Positions 9,971-18,683 of a DNA stretch of 64,000 bases are shown here, piece by piece; the stretch's first letter is position 1; the number at the start of each line of letters is the position of its first letter. The position numbers and the translations under genes are program-made. Source of the DNA: Hydrogenimonas urashimensis (GTDB lineage Bacteria; Campylobacterota; Campylobacteria; Campylobacterales; Hydrogenimonadaceae). The stretch is from positions 558,001 through 622,000 of the forward strand of contig NZ_AP023212.1 of NCBI RefSeq assembly GCF_016593255.1. The letters are read 5' to 3'. Below the pieces are notes generated by a model. That model saw only the letters and a list, made by a program, of their open reading frames with translations. It ran no database searches and was not told the DNA's origin.

Positions 9971-10047
9971 GGGCCAATAGCTCAGTTGGTTAGAGCATCC
10001 GGCTCATAACCGGATGGTCCCAGGTTCGAGTCCTGGTTGGCCCACCA
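9971..10047 (+). tRNA. tRNA with CAU anticodon (tRNA-Met, elongator type)
   Basis: A complete 77-nt cloverleaf. The acceptor stem GGGCCAA pairs with TTGGCCC, discriminator A is at 10044 and CCA is encoded at 10045-10047. The D-arm is AGCTCAGTTGGTTAGAGC. The anticodon stem-loop is TCCGG-CTCATAA-CCGGA, and the T-loop is TTCGAGT. It lacks the initiator-type C1 mismatch and the three G-C pairs beside the anticodon loop, so it is not tRNA-fMet. It could instead be the minor tRNA-Ile whose CAU is lysidine-modified by TilS; sequence alone does not settle this for me. Confidence 0.95.
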
Positions 10048-10072
10048 CCTTCCCTCTTTCTCCGATTTTTCC

Positions 10073-10078
10073 TATAAT
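10073..10078 (+). promoter_or_regulatory. -10 element immediately upstream of the deacetylase gene
   Basis: A perfect TATAAT ends 7 bases before the ATG at 10086. If used, transcription would start at or next to the start codon, giving a leaderless or near-leaderless mRNA. There is no Shine-Dalgarno sequence before that ATG. No clear -35 is seen, which is common in this phylum. Read-through from the tRNA upstream is an alternative. Confidence 0.45.
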
Positions 10079-10085
10079 TGATTTT

Positions 10086-11003
10086 ATGAAACCATCCGTT
10101 GCCTATATGACCGATCCGATCTATCTGCTTCATGACACGGGCCCGTGGCATCCCGAATCGCCCGAACGCCTCAAAGCCATAGAGCGCCGTGTCGCACCAC
10201 TGAGAGAGCGTCTGACGACGCTCTCCCCCATCGCCGTCAGCGAAAAACTGATCGCTTCGGTCCATTCGTTGGAACACATCGAAACGGTCAGAGCCCACTG
10301 CGAGTCGCTGGAACCCATCGATGCCGACACAATCTGCTCCGCCCATTCGTGGGAGGCGGCGCTGAAGGCGGCGGGAGCAGGCATTGTCGCGGTCGACGCC
10401 TTGCACCAAGGCACGGCCCATCGTGTTTTCTGTGCCGTCCGTCCTCCGGGCCATCACGCCACCATCGAACGTTCCATGGGATTTTGTCTTTTCAACAATG
10501 TGGCCATCGCCGCACGCTATGCCCAGACAAAGGGTTTCAAAAAAGTTGCCATTGTCGATTTCGATGTCCACCACGGCAACGGTACGCAGGATATCTTCTA
10601 TGATGACGGCACCGTCTTGTACTTTTCGACGCACCAGTCGCCGGCCTATCCGGGAACGGGCTCGGCCGATGAGAGGGGTGTGGGCGAAGGCTTGGGTGCC
10701 ACTTTCAATTTCCCTTTTCCTCCGGGCAGCGGCGACAGCGAACTCGTTGCCCTCTACGAAGAGAGGCTCGCCCCGATTCTCGAGGAGTTTTCACCCGACA
10801 TCCTGCTGGTATCGGCGGGATACGACCTGCACGAGGCAGACCCGCTTGCGCAGCTTGAAGTGACCACGGAGGGTGTTCGGCGTATCGTGCGGGCCATCCT
10901 GAAAAGCTCCGAGATACCCAAAATTTTCATGCTCGAAGGCGGCTACGACACCCACGCTCTTGCAGAGTGCGTCGCCGTGACGATCGAAGAGATGTTACAA
11001 TAA
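10086..11003 (+). CDS. Histone deacetylase-family (acetoin utilisation/AcuC-like) deacetylase
   Basis: A 305-residue member of the arginase/deacetylase superfamily. Catalytic and zinc-binding motifs are intact: RPPGHHATIERSMGFCLFNN, VDFDVHHGNGTQDIF, and the C-terminal LEGGYD. Bacterial members remove acyl groups from protein lysines or from polyamines and other small amines, and the substrate is not readable here. The start chosen (MKPSVAYMTDP) follows a TATAAT by 7 bases and has no ribosome-binding site. The in-frame ATG at 10107 is less likely because it truncates the conserved N-terminal segment. Confidence 0.88.
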   Translation: MKPSVAYMTDPIYLLHDTGPWHPESPERLKAIERRVAPLRERLTTLSPIAVSEKLIASVHSLEHIETVRAHCESLEPIDADTICSAHSWEAALKAAGAGIVAVDALHQGTAHRVFCAVRPPGHHATIERSMGFCLFNNVAIAARYAQTKGFKKVAIVDFDVHHGNGTQDIFYDDGTVLYFSTHQSPAYPGTGSADERGVGEGLGATFNFPFPPGSGDSELVALYEERLAPILEEFSPDILLVSAGYDLHEADPLAQLEVTTEGVRRIVRAILKSSEIPKIFMLEGGYDTHALAECVAVTIEEMLQ

Positions 11004-11039
11004 CCGATAGAACAGAATCTCCTTATGCAGTTTGCGTTG

Positions 11040-11145
11040 CCATCCGTTTGCCGATGGACAGAGGGAATGCGGAGCGAAAAGTTTCGACGCAGCCAAAGCG
11101 GGGTCAATGGCGGGGATGAGAGCGTATGCCGCGTAAGGTCTGTAA
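11040..11145 (+). ncRNA. Candidate structured 5' leader upstream of nfeD
   Basis: The 180-base gap between the deacetylase and nfeD contains four potential stems in a row. They are CCATC/GATGG (11040-11044 with 11053-11057); GCG-CGAAA with TTTCG-CGC (11069-11090); a GCCA/TGGC stem just after it; and GCGG/CCGC around 11121-11145. No convincing reading frame or known riboswitch consensus is seen. This is pattern reading without covariation support. Confidence 0.3.
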
Positions 11146-11183
11146 AAAAATCCGTGAGTGGACGGAGCACGCAAAGGAGAATC

Positions 11184-11648
11184 ATGGAGTATCTGGGCCA
11201 GTATGTTTTATGGTGGCACTGGATTGTACTGGGCATCCTTCTCATCGCTGCAGAAATTCTCATTCCCAGTTTTGTCGTCATCTGGTTCGGCATCGCCGCT
11301 CTTGTCGTCGGGGGGTTAGACTTCTTTTTCCAGACCAGCTTCACCCAGGAGCTTTTTTTGTGGACCGGAATTTCCGCAACGCTGCTGGCGATCTATTTTC
11401 TCTTTTTCAAAAAGAGTGAAACAGTCCCGAATGTCGGTCAGTCGGAAGGAGAATACGCCGACATTCCCGGCGTCGTCATCGAGGTCCTTGACGAAGGACG
11501 TTACCGGGCGCGTTTCGATCTTCCGGTACTGGGCGACCGTGTCTGGATTGTCGAAGCCGAAAATGGCGAAGTCCTCAAAGAGGGAGACCGCGTCCTGGTA
11601 GACCGTGTCTACGGGCAGATTATCAAAGTCAGAAAGGAGGGCACATGA
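11184..11648 (+). CDS. NfeD-family membrane protein
   Basis: A 154-residue short NfeD protein. It has two to three N-terminal transmembrane helices (WWHWIVLGILLIAAEIL onward) and a C-terminal OB-fold domain (GVVIEVLDEGRYRARF... DRVYGQIIKV). Such proteins are encoded with SPFH/stomatin proteins and are thought to work with them in membrane microdomain or quality-control functions. The ATG at 11184 has AAAGGAGA directly upstream; the open frame further upstream is non-coding leader. It overlaps the SPFH gene by 4 bases. Confidence 0.9.
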   Translation: MEYLGQYVLWWHWIVLGILLIAAEILIPSFVVIWFGIAALVVGGLDFFFQTSFTQELFLWTGISATLLAIYFLFFKKSETVPNVGQSEGEYADIPGVVIEVLDEGRYRARFDLPVLGDRVWIVEAENGEVLKEGDRVLVDRVYGQIIKVRKEGT

Positions 11649-12514
11649 ACATGACTCTCACCCCCGGATTCTCCATCGCTTTCGTACTCCTCGTCGCCGT
11701 TATCGTCATTCTAATCAAAGGTATCCGTATCGTTCCGCAGGGAGAGGAGTGGGTCGTGGAACGGCTCGGAAAGTTCCACAAACTTCTCAAACCGGGTCTT
11801 AACATCATTCTCCCTTTCATCGATACGATCCGATCGAAAATGACAACGCGCGACATTATTCTCGACGTCACCAAACAGGAGGTGATCACAAAGGACAATG
11901 CGGTCATCATCGCCAACGCCGTCGCCTTCATCAAAATCACCGATCCCGCCAAAGCCATGTATGGCGTCGAAAACTACAAACTGGCCATTCAGAATCTCAT
12001 TATGACGACGCTGCGCTCGATCATCGGAGAAATGAAGCTTGACGAGGCGCTCTCCAACCGTGAAACGATCAAGGCCAAACTCAAAGAGCAGATTGTCGAC
12101 GATGTGGCCGACTGGGGAATCACGGTCAAAACCGTCGAAATCCAGGATATCACACCGAGTCCTTCCATGCAGCAGGCGATGGAGCAGCAGGCAGCCGCCG
12201 AACGGGAGAGACGTGCCATCGAAACACTGGCCGAGGGAAAGAAAAACGCGATGATCCTCGAAGCCGACGGCAAGCTGGAAGCGGCCAAGCGGGAAGCGGA
12301 AGCGCAAATCAAGCTGGCCGAAGCTTCGGCGGAAGCGATCAGCCAGATATCATCTTCCATCGAAGGACAGGCCACCGGTGCGATGTTTCTGCTTGGCGAC
12401 CGCTACATCGATGCCCTGAAGAAACTTTCCGAATCCGACAACAGCAAATTCGTCGTCTATCCGGCGGATCTTCAGGAGAGTATCAAAGGGTTGTTGGGCA
12501 AGATTCGGCAGTAG
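11645..12514 (+). CDS. SPFH/stomatin-like (QmcA-type) membrane protein
   Basis: A 289-residue stomatin/prohibitin-family protein with one N-terminal membrane segment. The SPFH domain (GIRIVPQGEEWVVERLGKFHKLLKPGLN region) is followed by a C-terminal Ala/Glu-rich coiled coil of about 80 residues. These proteins form large membrane-bound rings and often regulate membrane proteases. The start overlaps nfeD in an ATGA arrangement, with AAGGAGG just upstream, so the two are translationally coupled. It is the usual NfeD partner. Confidence 0.9.
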   Translation: MNMTLTPGFSIAFVLLVAVIVILIKGIRIVPQGEEWVVERLGKFHKLLKPGLNIILPFIDTIRSKMTTRDIILDVTKQEVITKDNAVIIANAVAFIKITDPAKAMYGVENYKLAIQNLIMTTLRSIIGEMKLDEALSNRETIKAKLKEQIVDDVADWGITVKTVEIQDITPSPSMQQAMEQQAAAERERRAIETLAEGKKNAMILEADGKLEAAKREAEAQIKLAEASAEAISQISSSIEGQATGAMFLLGDRYIDALKKLSESDNSKFVVYPADLQESIKGLLGKIRQ

Positions 12515-12515
12515 A

Positions 12516-12541
12516 GGGGGCCGCCGCAGCGGCACAGCCCC
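12516..12541 (+). terminator. GC-rich hairpin between convergent genes
   Basis: One base after the SPFH stop there is a stem with GCCGC/GCGGC around a CGCA loop and outer GGGG/CCCC pairing. There is no U-tract, so it may be a bidirectional or Rho-assisted terminator for the convergent pair ending at 12514 and 12560. Confidence 0.4.
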
Positions 12542-12559
12542 GGATATTCAAAGGGTGTA

Positions 12560-13075
12560 TCAGAGGGCAGAGGCGTCGATGCTTTTCGATTCGATCTCGG
12601 CGCGTTCGACCTTGCTCGTTTTGTTGAGTGTGTTGTCTCTGTATTTGAGATAAAGATCACCACCGGCGAAACTTTTCGTACATTTGATAATGATGTCGCG
12701 ATCGCCCATTCTTTTAAGACGTATCTGTTCAGTCGCATACTCCGGCTTTTCAAACTTGCCGTATTTCTTTTCCATGATCAGAACGAGCACATCCATATTG
12801 TTCTGGCACTCTTCCATCGTCGTAAAATATCCGATGCCCCAGATTTCACGAATCTTTTGGCTAAGCGGTGTAATCATGACGTAATATTTCTGGAAATATT
12901 TCACTTTTTTGGGCGGAACGACCTCGTAGAGCATATCGCCCGTTCCTGTTTCCTGGCTCGTTTCCGCCTTGTTCTTGTCGAATGTATCACCCAGCTTCAG
13001 ACCAAACCCCCCGCTTATCTCCTGTGCCAACAGCAAAAGCGCCGACAGCAAAAACAGAGCTGCATACTTTTTCAA
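12560..13075 (-). CDS. Hypothetical exported protein
   Basis: A 171-residue protein with a signal peptide (first 17-20 residues, LKKYAALFLLSALLLLAQ with TTG start) and a mature part with no family I can name. The mature region has a GLKLGD segment near its start, seen in small periplasmic proteins, and two cysteines that could form a disulfide. The start codon is TTG at 13075, supported by GGAGG 8 bases upstream; the nearby ATG is out of frame. A TATAAT lies 27 bases upstream. It is convergent with the SPFH gene. Confidence 0.7.
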   Translation of the reverse strand: MKKYAALFLLSALLLLAQEISGGFGLKLGDTFDKNKAETSQETGTGDMLYEVVPPKKVKYFQKYYVMITPLSQKIREIWGIGYFTTMEECQNNMDVLVLIMEKKYGKFEKPEYATEQIRLKRMGDRDIIIKCTKSFAGGDLYLKYRDNTLNKTSKVERAEIESKSIDASAL

Positions 13076-13101
13076 TTCTCTCTCCTCCTCTTTTTTTTCG
13101 G

Positions 13102-13107
13102 ATTATA
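13102..13107 (-). promoter_or_regulatory. -10 element for the exported hypothetical gene
   Basis: Read on the minus strand this is TATAAT, preceded by GG, 27 bases before the TTG start at 13075. No recognisable -35 is present. The spacing leaves room for a short leader with the GGAGG site. Confidence 0.45.
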
Positions 13108-13137
13108 CCGTGATTTACTGACCCTACATTTAAAACG

Positions 13138-13533
13138 CTATCCCCTCTTTTTCTTCCTTTCAATCAGTACATCCGTTTTGGAACGGAGCCTGCGGGGTGT
13201 TTTGAATTTTTCGAGACGTTTCATATAGGGATCGTTCTCAAATTCACCGCCCTTTTTCATCTGCTTTTTTTCCTTTTTCTTTCTTTCTCTCACTCCCAGT
13301 TTGAAAATCGACCAGACGATAAGGAGTGAAAAAAAGAGAACGGCCGTCCATTTCATCAGAAGGTAGTGGCTGATATCACCGGTATGCTTTGTCATGACGG
13401 AATACGCCGCCATGTCCTGATAGACCGCATCGGCCACATAGATGCCGACAATTCCGATCAGTATGAAAAGAAGATAGCGAAGGTTTCTTTTAAGAAAGAG
13501 GCTCAGCGCCGCCCATTTGAGATAATGATACAT
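13138..13533 (-). CDS. Hypothetical membrane protein with basic tail
   Basis: 131 residues with two predicted transmembrane helices (residues about 17-37 and 65-85) and a very basic cytoplasmic C-terminus rich in Lys/Arg (RERKKKEKKQMKK region, final IERKKKRG). No known domain is recognised. It starts 8 bases after the stop of the upstream 83-residue gene, so they are probably one transcript. The basic tail could bind nucleic acid or acidic lipid, but this is inference only. Confidence 0.65.
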   Translation of the reverse strand: MYHYLKWAALSLFLKRNLRYLLFILIGIVGIYVADAVYQDMAAYSVMTKHTGDISHYLLMKWTAVLFFSLLIVWSIFKLGVRERKKKEKKQMKKGGEFENDPYMKRLEKFKTPRRLRSKTDVLIERKKKRG

Positions 13534-13541
13534 CCGCCTTC

Positions 13542-13793
13542 CTAGAACCAGCTGATTCCCAGAAGAGCCAGCAGCGCGACGAGCCCTTTCGTCTTGTACT
13601 CACCAACCAGCTTGTCCTCTTCGTCGGCAATGATGATTTCCAATTCTTCATCGGAGAGTGTATCGATATCGACCCTGTTCTCCACAAGCCTCGCCCGCGT
13701 CCGCATGATCGCTTTTTCACGCAACCGCAGATAAAATTTCTCCTTCGTCTTACGGGGCAGATACTTCATTTTTTGTAGAATCAAATCTTTCAT
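13542..13793 (-). CDS. Small hypothetical protein
   Basis: 83 residues. It has a basic N-terminal half (LPRKTKEKFYLRLREKAIMR), an acidic middle (DIDTLSDEELEIIIADEEDK) and a short hydrophobic C-terminus (GLVALLALLGISWF) that may be a tail anchor. No family is recognised. It is encoded directly upstream of the 131-residue membrane protein on the same strand. Confidence 0.6.
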   Translation of the reverse strand: MKDLILQKMKYLPRKTKEKFYLRLREKAIMRTRARLVENRVDIDTLSDEELEIIIADEEDKLVGEYKTKGLVALLALLGISWF

Positions 13794-14145
13794 GCCTCTA
13801 TTTTAGCATAACGCGTTGGGTCGAAATTTCTTCATCTCTTCGCTTCGATGCGTCGTTTCGAGGATGCTGAAGTCTCAAGCCATTGAGCATCCTGACTGAA
13901 ACCCCGGGCGCTGTAACGACATTTTGGAAACATAAAAAACGGCTCACCCGGAAGGAAAATACGTTGCAGGCGGAATAGTTTCAACAGGGAGCGCAAGGGA
14001 GATTTCATCGAAGATATCGGACAAAAAAAGAAAAAAAGAGCAGATATTCCGACTATTTGGGCTTTTTGAGAGTATGGCGAAAGGTCTTTATCGCGTTCTT
14101 CTAGGTCGCCAAAGGGGCAATACCCGCACCTAGGAAACTTTACCG
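13794..14145. other. Gene-poor stretch, no supported gene
   Basis: I see no frame with a ribosome-binding site or protein-like composition. At 14101-14133 the sequence is bounded by CTAGGT and ACCTAG as a 33-base inverted repeat with a GGGG/CCC inner pairing. The rest is plain sequence with a few short A/T tracts. It could be the remains of a lost gene. Confidence 0.5.
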
Positions 14146-14325
14146 TTATTTTCTTTTTGACAAAAACGGTCGGTGTTTGGAGGCATTTTTCTTTTTTCGG
14201 GCAGAGACGATGCCGCTGCCATAGAACTGCTCTTCCTCCCTTTGGCCGTTTTTTGCATCTTTGATTGGCATGATTTTCAATTTGATCGTACCGTTTGCAT
14301 AACATTCGTATCCGACCACTTCCAT
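14146..14325 (-). CDS. Small hypothetical protein (59 aa)
   Basis: A short frame beginning MEVVGYECYANGTIKLKIMP with a very strong ribosome-binding site (GGAGGAGG, 3-4 bases upstream of the ATG). The C-terminus is strongly basic. A longer frame upstream has no ribosome-binding site and atypical composition, so I use the ATG at 14325. No family is recognised. The last codons fall inside an inverted repeat (ACCGTT/AACGGT around 14140-14172). Confidence 0.5.
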   Translation of the reverse strand: MEVVGYECYANGTIKLKIMPIKDAKNGQREEEQFYGSGIVSARKKKNASKHRPFLSKRK

Positions 14326-14545
14326 ATCCTCCTCCTTTTTTCGTTTCGACACAAGAATAGCCACAATCCTGTCTGTCGAAATTCGCACAAGCGTGTGCGT
14401 CCTGGGGCAAGCGGGTATTGCATACGAGAGGTTGGAGGCCACATGTTATGTTTTCGCCTATGAACCCAAACTATTCATGGCTCTTTGACACAACACCTAT
14501 ATAATACCATTTTTTCCTGCGGATATCTGTCAGCCAGATAACACT

Positions 14546-15250
14546 TCAGAGAGTCGCCATTCTCCCCAAATCGGTTTTCCCAAGCAGGTGCAGTGTTTCG
14601 TCGAATTCATAGACGATCGGTTTTGCGGTGGGTATCTCCACTTTGACGATCTGCATGGGTGTCAAATGCTCGATCGCCATGACAAGGGCTCGCAGCGAAT
14701 TGCCGTGTGCACTCACCAGGACCGTTTTGCCAAGAGCCAGTTGCGGCGCGATCCTTTCGACAAAATAGTTGAGTGTACGCTTGCGGGTATCTTTCAGCGA
14801 TTCGCCGCGAGGCAGAAGCTGCGGATCGATTTTCCGATACTTCGGATCACTCTCCGCAAGACGCGGATCACCCTCCTTCAACGGCGGCGGCGGGGTGTCA
14901 TAACCCCGTCTAACGGCGAGGAATCTCTCCTCTCCCACCTCTTTTTTTATCTCCTCTTTGTTGTGCCGCTGCCAGGCACCGTAATGACGTTCATTGAGTT
15001 TCCAGTGTTTGATGCAATCGATATGTTCCCATGCCATCTCCTTCATGACGATCTGAGCCGTATGGATAGCCCGCCTGAGCCACGAAGCAAAACAGATATC
15101 CGGATAGAGCCGGTACCGTTTCAGAATTTCACCGGCCTCCCGTGCCTCGGCAAGACCCCGTTCGCTCAGATCGATATCGGTCCAGCCGGTGAAGAGATTC
15201 TCCCGGTTATAAAGGCTCTCTCCGTGACGCAGCAGGATCATTTTTCCCAT
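14546..15250 (-). CDS. gpmA: 2,3-bisphosphoglycerate-dependent phosphoglycerate mutase
   Basis: Histidine phosphatase-fold mutase interconverting 3- and 2-phosphoglycerate (234 residues). It has the phosphohistidine motif LLRHGESLYNRENLFTGW, the WRRAIHT-type segment (ASWLRRAIHTAQIV), LNERHYG and VSAHGNSLRAL. The start at 15250 lies inside the glgP 3' end (13-base overlap). The ATG at 15241 is a possible alternative. It lies downstream of eno and glgP, so two adjacent glycolytic steps are encoded together. Confidence 0.93.
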   Translation of the reverse strand: MGKMILLRHGESLYNRENLFTGWTDIDLSERGLAEAREAGEILKRYRLYPDICFASWLRRAIHTAQIVMKEMAWEHIDCIKHWKLNERHYGAWQRHNKEEIKKEVGEERFLAVRRGYDTPPPPLKEGDPRLAESDPKYRKIDPQLLPRGESLKDTRKRTLNYFVERIAPQLALGKTVLVSAHGNSLRALVMAIEHLTPMQIVKVEIPTAKPIVYEFDETLHLLGKTDLGRMATL

Positions 15251-17373
15251 GAGAGGCACACTTTCGAAATGGGGATGTAGAACTTCCGCAGATAATCTTT
15301 CATCATGCGCCGGCCGCTGAATGCGGGGGCGATGCTTTTGATCGAAGCTTTCATCCGGCCGATCCATTCTGCAGGGTAGTGGTGCTCGTCGATCGAGTAA
15401 TAGAGAGGAACGATCTCTTTTTCGATGATGTCGTACAGGACAGAAGCATCGGCCGCATCATCGGAGATGTCACCGCCGAACGCCCAGCCGTTTTCGCCGT
15501 TGTAGCCTTCGGGCCACCACCCGTCGAGTACCGAGCAGTGCAGCGTTCCGTTGATCGCCGCTTTCATGCCACTGGTGCCGCATGCCTCCATCGGAACGAG
15601 CGGATTGTTGAGCCAGACATCGCAGCCGCGCACCAGGTATTTGGCGACATTTTCGCCGTAATCCTCGACAAAGGCGATACGCCCTCTAAACCGCGGATCC
15701 TGAGCCACCTTGAATATGCGCTGGATGATCTGTTTGCCGGGCGTATCGGCCGGATGGGCCTTCCCGGCGAAAATGATCTGAACCGGCCGGGCGAAATTGT
15801 CGATGATTTTCTCCAGACGATCCAGGTCGTGCAGAATCAGGTCGGGACGTTTGTATTCCGTCATGCGCCGTGCGAAACCTATCGTCAGAACATCGGGATC
15901 GAGCATCACCCCTTCGGCCATCGCCACGACCGGATCGATACCCTCGTCGGACCATTTGCGGCGCACCCGCTCGCGGATAAAATTGACCATTCGTACTTTG
16001 TAGGTGTAGTGCAGGCGCCAGATCGTCTCGTCGTCGATTTCATCTATCCGCGACCATAGATCGCGGTTGTCCTGCATGTTGAGCCAGTTTTCTCCCAGTA
16101 CGTGGTCCAGCTCTTCTGTCAGTTCATCCCCCAGCCATGTCGAGAGGTGCACCCCGTTGGTCACGTAGTCGATCGGTACGTGTTGGGCACTTTCGCGGTC
16201 GAATACGTTTTTCCATATGCGTCTTGTCACGTCGCAGTGCTTTTTGCTGACGGCATTGCGGTGATTGCACATCTTCAGGCCGAATACCGTCATGTTGAAA
16301 CCCGATCCCGTGGCATCGGGATTGATGCCAAAATCCATGAAACGCTCCCTGTCCATCCCAAGGCGTTTCCAGTAATCCTCGAAATAGTGGCTCATCATAT
16401 CGAAGCTGTAGACATCCGTAGCGGCCTGCAGGGGTGTATGGGTCGTGAACACGGAAGTCTCTCTCACCTTCTCTATCGCATCGTCGAGTGAGAATCCCTC
16501 GTTTTCGATAAAACTCCGTACCCGTTCGAAAAGAGCGAAGGCAGGATGTCCTTCGTTCAGATGGAGGATGCTGTATTCGATGCCCAGCTTTTCAAGTACA
16601 CGGTACCCCCCGATGCCCAGCACGATCTGCTGGCGAAGCCGTTGGTTCATGTCCGGCGTATAGAGATGCGACGAAATCTGGCGGTCCCAGGGATCGTTCT
16701 GTTTTATATCGGTATCGAGCAGATAGAGTCTCACCCGTCCCACATTGACTTTCCAGACAGATGTATAGACCGGCGGGTCGATAAAGGGTACCTGGATCGT
16801 GAAATGGTTGCCATCTTTGTCGAGTACCCGTTCAATGGGTGCCCTGTCCTTGTCGATCGTCTCGTTGGCACCGTTTTGCCATCCGTCGCTTCCGATGATC
16901 TGGCGTACATATCCTTCCGGATACATGAAACCGATACCCACCATCGGCAATCCCATATCGCTCGACTCTTTCAAAATGTCACCGGCCAGGAAGCCGAGCC
17001 CGCCCGAATAGATGGGCAGCGAATGGTGTAGACCGTATTCGGCGCAGAAGTAGGCGATGGGCAGAGGCTCCTCTTTGCTGTAGACTGTCGTGTCGTCCAT
17101 ATACTGCCTGAAAAGCGCATAGACATAACGGTATTCACGCATGAAACCTTCGTTTTGAACCAGTGCCTGCAGCCGTTTTTGGGAGAGTTTTTTCAAAAGT
17201 TCGATCGGATTCTGACCGCTCTCTTTCCACAGATAGGGATTGATGAGTCTGAAAAGATTTTTTCCAGGCGGATTCCATGTCCACCAGAGGTTGAGTGCGA
17301 TTTCGCCGAGTCCCGCTATCTCCCCGGGCAGCTCGGGAATGGCAATATTGGCGGAAGGATCACGTCCCGGCAT
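15238..17373 (-). CDS. glgP: Alpha-glucan (glycogen) phosphorylase
   Basis: GT35-family phosphorylase that releases glucose 1-phosphate from alpha-1,4-glucans (711 residues). It belongs to the shorter, ungapped bacterial/archaeal type rather than the roughly 815-residue GlgP of enterics. Visible motifs are AYFCAEYGLHHSLPIYSGGLG near the N-terminus, LHLNEGHPAF, and the PLP-binding EACGTSGMKAAINGT. The start is 2 bases after the enolase stop. Its position between eno and gpmA links glycogen use to lower glycolysis. Confidence 0.9.
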   Translation of the reverse strand: MPGRDPSANIAIPELPGEIAGLGEIALNLWWTWNPPGKNLFRLINPYLWKESGQNPIELLKKLSQKRLQALVQNEGFMREYRYVYALFRQYMDDTTVYSKEEPLPIAYFCAEYGLHHSLPIYSGGLGFLAGDILKESSDMGLPMVGIGFMYPEGYVRQIIGSDGWQNGANETIDKDRAPIERVLDKDGNHFTIQVPFIDPPVYTSVWKVNVGRVRLYLLDTDIKQNDPWDRQISSHLYTPDMNQRLRQQIVLGIGGYRVLEKLGIEYSILHLNEGHPAFALFERVRSFIENEGFSLDDAIEKVRETSVFTTHTPLQAATDVYSFDMMSHYFEDYWKRLGMDRERFMDFGINPDATGSGFNMTVFGLKMCNHRNAVSKKHCDVTRRIWKNVFDRESAQHVPIDYVTNGVHLSTWLGDELTEELDHVLGENWLNMQDNRDLWSRIDEIDDETIWRLHYTYKVRMVNFIRERVRRKWSDEGIDPVVAMAEGVMLDPDVLTIGFARRMTEYKRPDLILHDLDRLEKIIDNFARPVQIIFAGKAHPADTPGKQIIQRIFKVAQDPRFRGRIAFVEDYGENVAKYLVRGCDVWLNNPLVPMEACGTSGMKAAINGTLHCSVLDGWWPEGYNGENGWAFGGDISDDAADASVLYDIIEKEIVPLYYSIDEHHYPAEWIGRMKASIKSIAPAFSGRRMMKDYLRKFYIPISKVCLSWEK

Positions 17374-17375
17374 CT

Positions 17376-18653
17376 CTATTTCCAGTAATAAAGCGCGTTG
17401 GATTGCAGCAGATCTTCTATTTCAAGCAATCGGTTGTACTTGGCGAGTCTCTCGCTGCGGGATGCCGATCCGGTTTTCAGATGGCCGCTTCCCATCGCCA
17501 CGGCGAAATCCGCCAGGAAGGTATCGGACGTTTCGCCCGACCGGTGCGAAAGAAAGGCACGCCACCCGTTTTCAAGACAGAGGCGCACCGCATCGACCGT
17601 TTCGGTAACCGTACCGATCTGATTGAGTTTGATCAGCGAGGCATTTGCCGCATGTTCCCGAATGCCGCGGCGAATGAATTTTGTATTGGTAACGAAAATA
17701 TCGTCGCCGACGACTTCGATTTTGTCACCAAGCTCTTTCGTAAACTTTTCAAACCCTTCCCAATCCTCTTCGGCCAGCGGGTCTTCCCAAAGAACGATCG
17801 GATACTTTTCGACCCACCGTTTGGCAAGATCGATCATTTCGTCACTCGACAAAATGCCGCCACCCGACCACTTCAGATCGTATTGTCCTTTTTTGTCCAC
17901 GACGAAAGATGTCGCGGCACTGTCGATGGCGATGGAGATATCGACACCCGGTTCGTAACCCGCTTTTTCGATCGCTTCGATGATCAGATCCATCGCCTCT
18001 TCGTTGCTTCCGAGATTGGGGGCGAATCCGCCTTCGTCCCCCACCGCTGTCGCATACCCCCTGGCTTCGAGTATCTTTTTGAGTGTATGGAACGTTTCGG
18101 CCACGTACCGCAGTCCTTCGGAAAAGGTGGGTGCACCGAGCGGCACCGCCATGAATTCCTGAAAATCGACACTGTTGTCGGCATGCTCACCGCCGTTGAG
18201 AATGTTCATACAAGGAACCGGGATTCTCCGCGCTTCCGAACCGCCGAGATAGCGGTAGAGTTCGGTTCCCTGACTTTCGGCCGCCGCCTTCGCGACCGCC
18301 ATCGAGACACCGAGTATCGCGTTGGCGCCCAGGCGCGCTTTGTTTTCGGTTCCGTCGAGCTCGATCATGAGGCGATCGATCATTGCCTGCTCTGTGGCAT
18401 CGAGCCCAACGACCTCCGGTGCGATGATTTCATTGACGTTTTTGCACGCCTGCAGCACCCCCTTGCCGTTGTAGCGGTCAGGATCGCCGTCGCGCAGCTC
18501 CACCGCCTCAAACTCGCCCGTACTGGCCCCTGATGGCACCGATGCGCTCGCTTTCGTGCCATCTTCAAGCGTAACGAATACGCGAACCGTGGGGTTTCCC
18601 CGTGAATCCAGAATTTCGATCGCTCTGAGCGATGCAATGTTGCTTTTCGACAT
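17376..18653 (-). CDS. eno: Enolase
   Basis: 425-residue enolase (2-phosphoglycerate to phosphoenolpyruvate). It shows ARGNPT-type N-terminal residues ([11 protein letters not shown]), [10 protein letters not shown], the Mg-binding acidic residues in EDPLAEEDW and the [11 protein letters not shown] loop. Length and motifs are normal. The ATG is preceded by AAAAAGGAGC. It lies 30 bases after the Crp/Fnr gene and 2 bases before glgP, so the regulator, eno, glgP and gpmA may form one transcript. Confidence 0.96.
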   Translation of the reverse strand: MSKSNIASLRAIEILDSRGNPTVRVFVTLEDGTKASASVPSGASTGEFEAVELRDGDPDRYNGKGVLQACKNVNEIIAPEVVGLDATEQAMIDRLMIELDGTENKARLGANAILGVSMAVAKAAAESQGTELYRYLGGSEARRIPVPCMNILNGGEHADNSVDFQEFMAVPLGAPTFSEGLRYVAETFHTLKKILEARGYATAVGDEGGFAPNLGSNEEAMDLIIEAIEKAGYEPGVDISIAIDSAATSFVVDKKGQYDLKWSGGGILSSDEMIDLAKRWVEKYPIVLWEDPLAEEDWEGFEKFTKELGDKIEVVGDDIFVTNTKFIRRGIREHAANASLIKLNQIGTVTETVDAVRLCLENGWRAFLSHRSGETSDTFLADFAVAMGSGHLKTGSASRSERLAKYNRLLEIEDLLQSNALYYWK

Positions 18654-18683
18654 AATCGGCTCCTTTTTAGAATAAAATTCCTC

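Noticed and set aside
9971-10047. Initiator tRNA-fMet
   Set aside because: The acceptor end is fully paired (G1-C72) and the anticodon stem lacks the three G-C pairs of initiators.
11004-11183. SRP RNA or cyclic-di-GMP riboswitch
   Set aside because: A GCAGCCAAAGC stretch resembles parts of these RNAs, but the other conserved blocks are missing.
13832-14410. 192-codon minus-strand frame
   Set aside because: Composition is not protein-like, there is no ribosome-binding site, and it runs across the well-supported 59-residue frame.
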